Both the position numbers and the translations under genes were made by a program. A DNA stretch of 64,000 nucleotides from Candidatus Aminicenantota bacterium. Its GTDB lineage: Bacteria > Acidobacteriota > Aminicenantia > Aminicenantales > UBA8522. The notes beneath the pieces are model-generated. The model had not been told where the DNA came from. It searched no databases and saw only the letters and a list, made by a program, of their open reading frames with translations. The DNA lies in the NCBI GenBank assembly GCA_017886205.1, contig JAFNEO010000012.1, positions 68,482 to 132,481 on the forward strand, read 5' to 3'. This document shows, in pieces, positions 59,595 to 64,000 of the stretch (the stretch's first letter is position 1; every line of letters starts with the position of its first letter).

Positions 59595-62500
59595 ATGCAT
59601 AAGATCAATAAGATCTTTTTTGTCACCTGCTTCCTTGCTCTTTACCTTGCCGCTGTGAGCATGAATCCCGCTTGGTCGCAATCCGTCATGGAAGGGAAAT
59701 TGACAGGAACCGTTAGCGACGATAAGGGTGAATTGCTTCCCGGAGCGACTGCGGAACTGACAGGCCCCAGCATCATGGGCAAGCGCTCTGCGATCACATC
59801 GGCGAAGGGCATGTTCGTTTTCCTCAACGTGCCTCCCGGAAAATTTAAGCTCACCGTAGGTTTGCCCGGCTTTAAAACCTATGTTCAGGAGGACGTCATT
59901 CTGGGTGCGGGCAGCACGGTTGAGATCAAAGTGATCATGGAGTTGGGCGCGATCGAGGAACAGGTGACTGTTATTGCGGCCAGCCCTATAGTCGACGTCA
60001 AGACCTCGACGGTCGATTCCCGACTTGAAAAAGATATGCTGGCCAGATTGCCGACCACTCGCGACGCGTTCTATGACCTGGCACTGACAACGCCGGGTAT
60101 GTTCGACGTCGGGAGCTCCGGTTCCTGGCTCCCCAGCCCGACGGCTTACGGCGGCTCCAGCATGGAGAACGTCTTCCTGGTGAACGGCGTCAACACCACG
60201 AACCCCCGCGGCGCGGCCTTCGGGGCGTTGGTGAAAGTCAACTACAATGCCGTCGAGGAAGTCCGGATCCTTTCCATAGGCGCCAAAGCGGAATACGGCA
60301 GCTACTCCGGCGCGGCGATCGACGTCTTGACCAAATCCGGGAGCAATACCTTTCACGGCAACGCGGCCTTTTATACGGAGCTCAAGGGGTGGTTCAAGAC
60401 CAACCAACCCGCCAACGGTCCTCTTGGGAGCAGCGATTGGCTTTTTGTCCAACCGGGAGACGTCCTCGCCGGCACGACGAAAACAGCCTGGGAAGGAAAC
60501 TTTACGCTGGGCGGACCCATCCTCAAGGACAGACTCTGGTTCTACAGCGCCTTCGAATACATCCGCGCTGACAGCTTGCCCGTGAATTGGAGCCTGCTCA
60601 ATACCTACACCGGCCGATACCTGGATGCCAAGCTCTCTGCTGAGCCTTTTAGAAACAGCCGGGCCTGGGTGAACTATCATTATGAACACAACACCTCAGC
60701 CGGTTGGAGCTGGGGGTCGGAGCCGGAATGGGACACCACCATGAGCTATGGTCCAACAACCTACAATAACACGGTCTCAGCTCAGTGGCAGTACCTGCCC
60801 ACGAGCAACATGATCTTCACGGCCAAGTACCTGGGGTTCTGGACCGACGACCAGCCTCACATTCCGACGGGTGGCGTTGGCCATCCCGGCTACATCAACT
60901 GGTGGAAGTGGAACACCCAGTACGGGATTGCCGGTGATTTCCCCTATGTCGAGGCTCAGAAGTCCAACCGCCAGACCGTCCAGGCGGACATGTCCTATTA
61001 TGCCGAAGACTTTCTCGGGGAGCACGACATCAAGTTCGGCGCCCAATATACCAAAGGCCGGGGCAACTGGATGGGCGGCTATTTCCAGAACTACGCCAAT
61101 TTCGCTTATCCTTTGGGAGGCTGGTGGGGATATGTAGCCGGCTTGGGATATAAGATCGACTATCTCAAGACCCAGAGTTGGTACTACGGCAACGCGATCC
61201 AGGATGGCCTGCTTTTCTACAATAACAGAGTCGAAGACCATCCGTTCTTAACAGTGCGAACGGCGGATTCCCTGGGCTTCTTCATCGATGACCAGTGGTC
61301 GCCGACCAAGCGTTTGACCTTGAACCTCGGTCTCCGCTACGATCGGATGAGCACGAAGTACGGTAAGGGTAAGGTCTATCAATTTGTCACCAATGCGGAA
61401 GAAATCAACGGCCCGCCTGCGGAGCTTCGCGACCGGATTGCGACCGACAACATCTTCGATTTCAAGACGTTCTCTCCGCGTGTCGGCATCACCTACCAGT
61501 TGACAAGCGACGGGAAGACGGTCGTCCGCGCGAACTACGGCCGTTATTACATGCCGCTCGCCGTGGAATTCCTCCGCCGGTTCGGTCCGGACATGGAGCT
61601 CACTAACCTGACCTATCAGATCTTCATGATTCCCTGGGATATCGCCGATATAAACCATGACGGCTATATCGACCCCTACGGCATCGGCGGCAAGCCCAAC
61701 GAGCTCAGGGAAGCGGTCCGCCATATCTATGGCACGGATCCTATTTACGAGAGGCTGTCAGAATCCGACCGTTCCTGGACGCTCGCTGTCGCGCCCGGCG
61801 TCAAAGACATGCACACGGACCAGTTCTCGCTGAACCTAGAGAGGGAGCTCGTCAAGGACTTCTCTGTCAGCGGGACCTATATCTACAAGCACTCCGCCAA
61901 CCTGTTCGTCAATGTCCCCATCAACAGAGTGACCGGGCAGGAATGGGAGTACGAAAGGGTTGCCTTCGAGACAGAGTCCGGGAAGACGGTCGACCTCTAC
62001 AGCATCAAGTGGCTGGATTACGACGGCAACGGCGTCATCGACGGCTTGGATGTTGCCTGGGTCGGCAACAACACGTCATATCGTGTTGAGAACATGAAGA
62101 CGTATGACGGGAAAAAGCCGCAGAGGACCTATCAAGCCTTGCAGCTGGTTTTGAACAAGAGATATTCCAACCGCTGGCAGGGCTTAGCCTCGGTCGTCTA
62201 TTCCTGGTCCAACGGCACGGCCCAGCGCACCATGCGGCAGAATGACAACATGATGGGCCCGATGGTCACCGATGACACCTGGATGGGCAGCCTCAATTAC
62301 ACCATCAACAACATGGACGGGGTGCTGCCGTTCGTTCCCAAGCTGGAGCTCAAAGCCTCAGGATCCTACACCATTCCTTACATTGATTTAGATCTAGGCG
62401 TTCGCTTCAGGATGCACACCGGCCGTCCTCTCTGGAAGCTGGAAAACTATGCCGTCCGCTCCCAGTGGGGCGGTATTGAGGGATCCGTCATCAGCGGCGG

Positions 62501-62741
62501 CCTCAACCGGATCGTCGGCGACACAGAGCCCACTTATTTACCGACGCTCAGTGTCTTAGATGTCAGGCTCGAAAGAGCGTTCAAGATCAGAAACTACGGT
62601 GCGATCCATGTCGTCCTCGATGTCCTCAACACTTTTAACAATGCGAATGTGACGAACGCCGAGTACATCGGTCTCTGGGGCCGCATCACAGGTCTGACAG
62701 ACGCCCGCCGGTTCCGCCTCAGCTTCATGTACCAGTTCTAA
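59595..62741 (+). CDS. TonB-dependent outer-membrane receptor with regulatory-like N-terminal domain, copy 2
   Basis: 1048 residues. AAAGGAGG lies 5 bases upstream; signal peptide IFFVTCFLALYLAAVSMNPAWSQ. The regulatory-like domain (GKLTGTVSDDKGELLPGATAEL), plug (ARLPTTRDAFYDLALTTPGMF, NVFLVNGVNTTNPRG) and barrel ending RRFRLSFMYQF align with copy 1 throughout. Two loops carry calcium-type motifs (DINHDGYIDP and DYDGNGVIDGLD) at the same places as in copy 1. The barrel loops differ more than the plug, as expected if the two receptors take different ligands. It lies behind its own promoter inside the second unit and is followed by a terminator nearly identical to that of copy 1. Confidence 0.93.
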   Translation: MHKINKIFFVTCFLALYLAAVSMNPAWSQSVMEGKLTGTVSDDKGELLPGATAELTGPSIMGKRSAITSAKGMFVFLNVPPGKFKLTVGLPGFKTYVQEDVILGAGSTVEIKVIMELGAIEEQVTVIAASPIVDVKTSTVDSRLEKDMLARLPTTRDAFYDLALTTPGMFDVGSSGSWLPSPTAYGGSSMENVFLVNGVNTTNPRGAAFGALVKVNYNAVEEVRILSIGAKAEYGSYSGAAIDVLTKSGSNTFHGNAAFYTELKGWFKTNQPANGPLGSSDWLFVQPGDVLAGTTKTAWEGNFTLGGPILKDRLWFYSAFEYIRADSLPVNWSLLNTYTGRYLDAKLSAEPFRNSRAWVNYHYEHNTSAGWSWGSEPEWDTTMSYGPTTYNNTVSAQWQYLPTSNMIFTAKYLGFWTDDQPHIPTGGVGHPGYINWWKWNTQYGIAGDFPYVEAQKSNRQTVQADMSYYAEDFLGEHDIKFGAQYTKGRGNWMGGYFQNYANFAYPLGGWWGYVAGLGYKIDYLKTQSWYYGNAIQDGLLFYNNRVEDHPFLTVRTADSLGFFIDDQWSPTKRLTLNLGLRYDRMSTKYGKGKVYQFVTNAEEINGPPAELRDRIATDNIFDFKTFSPRVGITYQLTSDGKTVVRANYGRYYMPLAVEFLRRFGPDMELTNLTYQIFMIPWDIADINHDGYIDPYGIGGKPNELREAVRHIYGTDPIYERLSESDRSWTLAVAPGVKDMHTDQFSLNLERELVKDFSVSGTYIYKHSANLFVNVPINRVTGQEWEYERVAFETESGKTVDLYSIKWLDYDGNGVIDGLDVAWVGNNTSYRVENMKTYDGKKPQRTYQALQLVLNKRYSNRWQGLASVVYSWSNGTAQRTMRQNDNMMGPMVTDDTWMGSLNYTINNMDGVLPFVPKLELKASGSYTIPYIDLDLGVRFRMHTGRPLWKLENYAVRSQWGGIEGSVISGGLNRIVGDTEPTYLPTLSVLDVRLERAFKIRNYGAIHVVLDVLNTFNNANVTNAEYIGLWGRITGLTDARRFRLSFMYQF

Positions 62742-62763
62742 GCAGAAACACGTTTTGATCTCC

Positions 62764-62798
62764 AGAGCCTGGAGGGCTGCGGCCCTCCAGGCTCTTTT
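62764..62798 (+). terminator. Rho-independent terminator after TonB receptor, copy 2
   Basis: AGAGCCTGGAGGG (62764-62776) pairs with CCCTCCAGGCTCT (62783-62795) over a 6-base loop, then TTT. The stem is one base pair longer than, and otherwise identical to, that of copy 1. Confidence 0.9.
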
Positions 62799-62858
62799 CT
62801 CATGCGAACGGCTCAAGACGCCTGTAGGAATTATGAGCAATCAATGTCGGCGTCTTCC

Positions 62859-62951
62859 TCAGAGACGCTTATCAGAATACATTTTAGATATTAATCTCCC
62901 CTACCCCTCTTAGGGAATTAAGAGGGGCTTCGAAAAGGTCAGCGTCTCTGA
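62859..62951. repeat. 93-bp structured repeat with inverted ends and inner hairpin
   Basis: Outer arms TCAGAGACGCT (62859-62869) and AGCGTCTCTGA (62941-62951) and inner arms CCCCTCTTA (62904-62912) and TAAGAGGGG (62919-62927). Same design as 11408-11504. Compared with that copy the outer arms differ at two positions, and both changes are matched in the opposite arm. It lies between the receptor terminator and the symporter gene. Confidence 0.7.
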
Positions 62952-62970
62952 CAAAGGTCGGAGGTTCGCC

Positions 62971-64000
62971 ATGGTCCATTTTGCCTTCCTGGACTGGTTC
63001 TGGGTCATCGCCTTCATCATCCTGATGACCGTTTGCGGAATCCTTTTCTATAAGCTGGGCAAGAGATCGATGGCCGATTTCTTCCTGGCGGGCCGGGGGC
63101 TCCCCTGGTGGCTCCCCGCCACCTCGGTCTATGCGACCCACACGGCCACCGACACTCCGATCTGGGTCAGCGGTGTCGTCTATCAGTACGGCCTGAGGGG
63201 GTTGTGGTATACGTTCTTTTCGGCCTGGTGCGCCATCTCGGCTTTTGCCTCGACCCGGATCTTCCGGCGCTCGCTCGCCTACACCCAGGCGGAATGGCAG
63301 ACGCTCCGCTTCTCCGGGCTGGGGGCCGAGCTCCTGCGCGGCTGGATCGCCGGCTGGCAGGTGTTCATGAACATGTTCGTCCTGGGTTGGGTCGGGATGG
63401 CCATGGGCAAGCTCTGTAACTACCTCTTCGGCTGGCCGCAGTGGGTGGCCCTGGTGCTCTTCTCCACGATCTGCGCCGTCTATGTCCTTGCGGCCGGCTA
63501 TTGGGGTGTGGTCATGTCCGATTTCCAGCAGGGCGTCATCGCCTTCCTGGTCATCGTCATCGTCTCCTTCTGGGGGATCAGTGTGGCGGGCGGTCCCCAC
63601 GGGATCGTCAGCAAGCTCGGCGCCATGGGCCAGAGCTGGCGCCTCAACCCCTTCGCTTTTTCCGGGCTGACGGGCGGGGATTTTCCGCTGGTCTGGTTCC
63701 TGACCATGCTGGTCATCGCCGTGATCGGCGGGTTCGGCATGGGCACGTCCATCGACTGGTACCCGGAAGCGCAGCGCATCCAGTCGGCCAAGACCGTCCG
63801 CGACGCCAGCTATTCAATCTGGTCGGGGACGGCCCTGATCGTCATCCGGAACTCCATCTGGGCTGTGGCCATCCTGGGGTTCTTCGTCCTTTACCCCAAT
63901 ATCCAGGAGACTGCCCAGTACGAAATGGCCTGGTACAGGATTGGGTTCGAGTACCTGCCCGTGGGCATGGTCGGACTTTTTTTCGCGGCCATTGTGGCCA
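62971..64000 (+). CDS. Sodium:solute symporter (SSS family), N-terminal part
   Basis: The frame is open from ATG 62971 to the window end, giving 343 residues of an incomplete protein. GGAGG lies 7 bases upstream. It begins with a membrane helix (FWVIAFIILMTVCGILFY), then KRSMADFFLAGRGLPWWLPATSVYATHTATDTPIWVSG, which is the TM1 region of SSS transporters, followed by several more helices (AGYWGVVMSDFQQGVIAFLVIVIVSFWG, WFLTMLVIAVIGGFGMG). SSS proteins take up sugars, amino acids or organic acids with sodium. Sequence features such as WYPEAQRIQSAKTVRDA favour a sugar-type member. Position after the receptor units fits uptake of released sugars. The 3' half lies outside the window. Confidence 0.88.
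   Translation, partial: MVHFAFLDWFWVIAFIILMTVCGILFYKLGKRSMADFFLAGRGLPWWLPATSVYATHTATDTPIWVSGVVYQYGLRGLWYTFFSAWCAISAFASTRIFRRSLAYTQAEWQTLRFSGLGAELLRGWIAGWQVFMNMFVLGWVGMAMGKLCNYLFGWPQWVALVLFSTICAVYVLAAGYWGVVMSDFQQGVIAFLVIVIVSFWGISVAGGPHGIVSKLGAMGQSWRLNPFAFSGLTGGDFPLVWFLTMLVIAVIGGFGMGTSIDWYPEAQRIQSAKTVRDASYSIWSGTALIVIRNSIWAVAILGFFVLYPNIQETAQYEMAWYRIGFEYLPVGMVGLFFAAIVA

Noticed and set aside
57611-60689. Minus-strand open frames of 671 and 401 codons
   Set aside because: Antisense to the second TPR unit and TonB receptor; the helical look of the first comes from the TPR repeats read backwards.
1-64000. CRISPR array, prophage or defence island
   Set aside because: No regularly spaced short repeats, no cas-like, phage structural or integrase frames; the only mobility traces are decayed remnants and small repeats.

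Overview
The window reads as chromosomal DNA of an uncultured, fairly GC-rich Gram-negative heterotroph. The gene set is TonB-dependent receptors with a carboxypeptidase-regulatory-like N-terminus, alkaline-phosphatase-superfamily enzymes fused to TPRs, a Tlc-type ATP/ADP translocase, a tungsten-type aldehyde ferredoxin oxidoreductase, tricorn protease and a class II (B12) ribonucleotide reductase. This combination is what I would expect from Candidatus Aminicenantes or a relative near Acidobacteriota. That placement is an inference from gene content; no rRNA or tRNA gene was seen.

Layout. 1-6051: the end of a rhomboid protease, then a minus-strand run of a helix-hairpin-helix protein, tricorn protease and an aldehyde ferredoxin oxidoreductase. 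6052-14507: a palindromic repeat cluster, HAD phosphatase, TPR lipoprotein, fructose-1,6-bisphosphatase, GH51 arabinofuranosidase, adenosine-specific kinase, class II RNR and a thiamine-binding-type protein. 14562-20828: a PurM/HypE-like protein overlapping arsC, then an ArsR-controlled arsenic unit: arsR, ArsP-type permease, a tiny four-cysteine Fe-S protein, two thioredoxin-like proteins, CcdA and ACR3. 20829-24447: a BrnT/BrnA toxin-antitoxin pair, the ATP/ADP translocase flanked by two decayed IS91-like transposase remnants that share a 95-bp direct repeat, and an orphan PIN protein that has lost a catalytic Asp. 24448-33740: an unknown two-TM protein, a glycogen-debranching-like hydrolase, a 6-bladed propeller lipoprotein, an MFS exporter and two secreted M24 peptidases.

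33743-46241 is a GlcNAc-glycan catabolic cluster: NagB, an atypical polysaccharide deacetylase, GH2 beta-mannosidase, GH18, GH42, ROK kinase, SIS isomerase, MFS sugar transporter and NagA. Beta-mannosidase, GH18 and NagA/NagB together would suit N-glycan core or chitin-derived substrates. 46245-62798 holds a tandem duplication of about 9.8 kb. Each copy has a sulfatase-like/TPR protein, a carboxypeptidase-regulatory/TPR protein and a TonB receptor, ending in near-identical terminators. Copy 2 begins with a GH116 glucosidase. Copy 1 keeps only the last 13 codons of that gene, directly behind nagA, which shows how the ancestral unit was rearranged. The window ends inside a sodium:solute symporter.

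Small decayed pieces are common: a CoA-binding-protein N-terminus, an orphan Tat-type leader, a MITE-like element with 17-bp inverted ends, a long palindrome, and a family of structured CCCCTCTT repeats. No CRISPR array, prophage or intact insertion sequence was seen.
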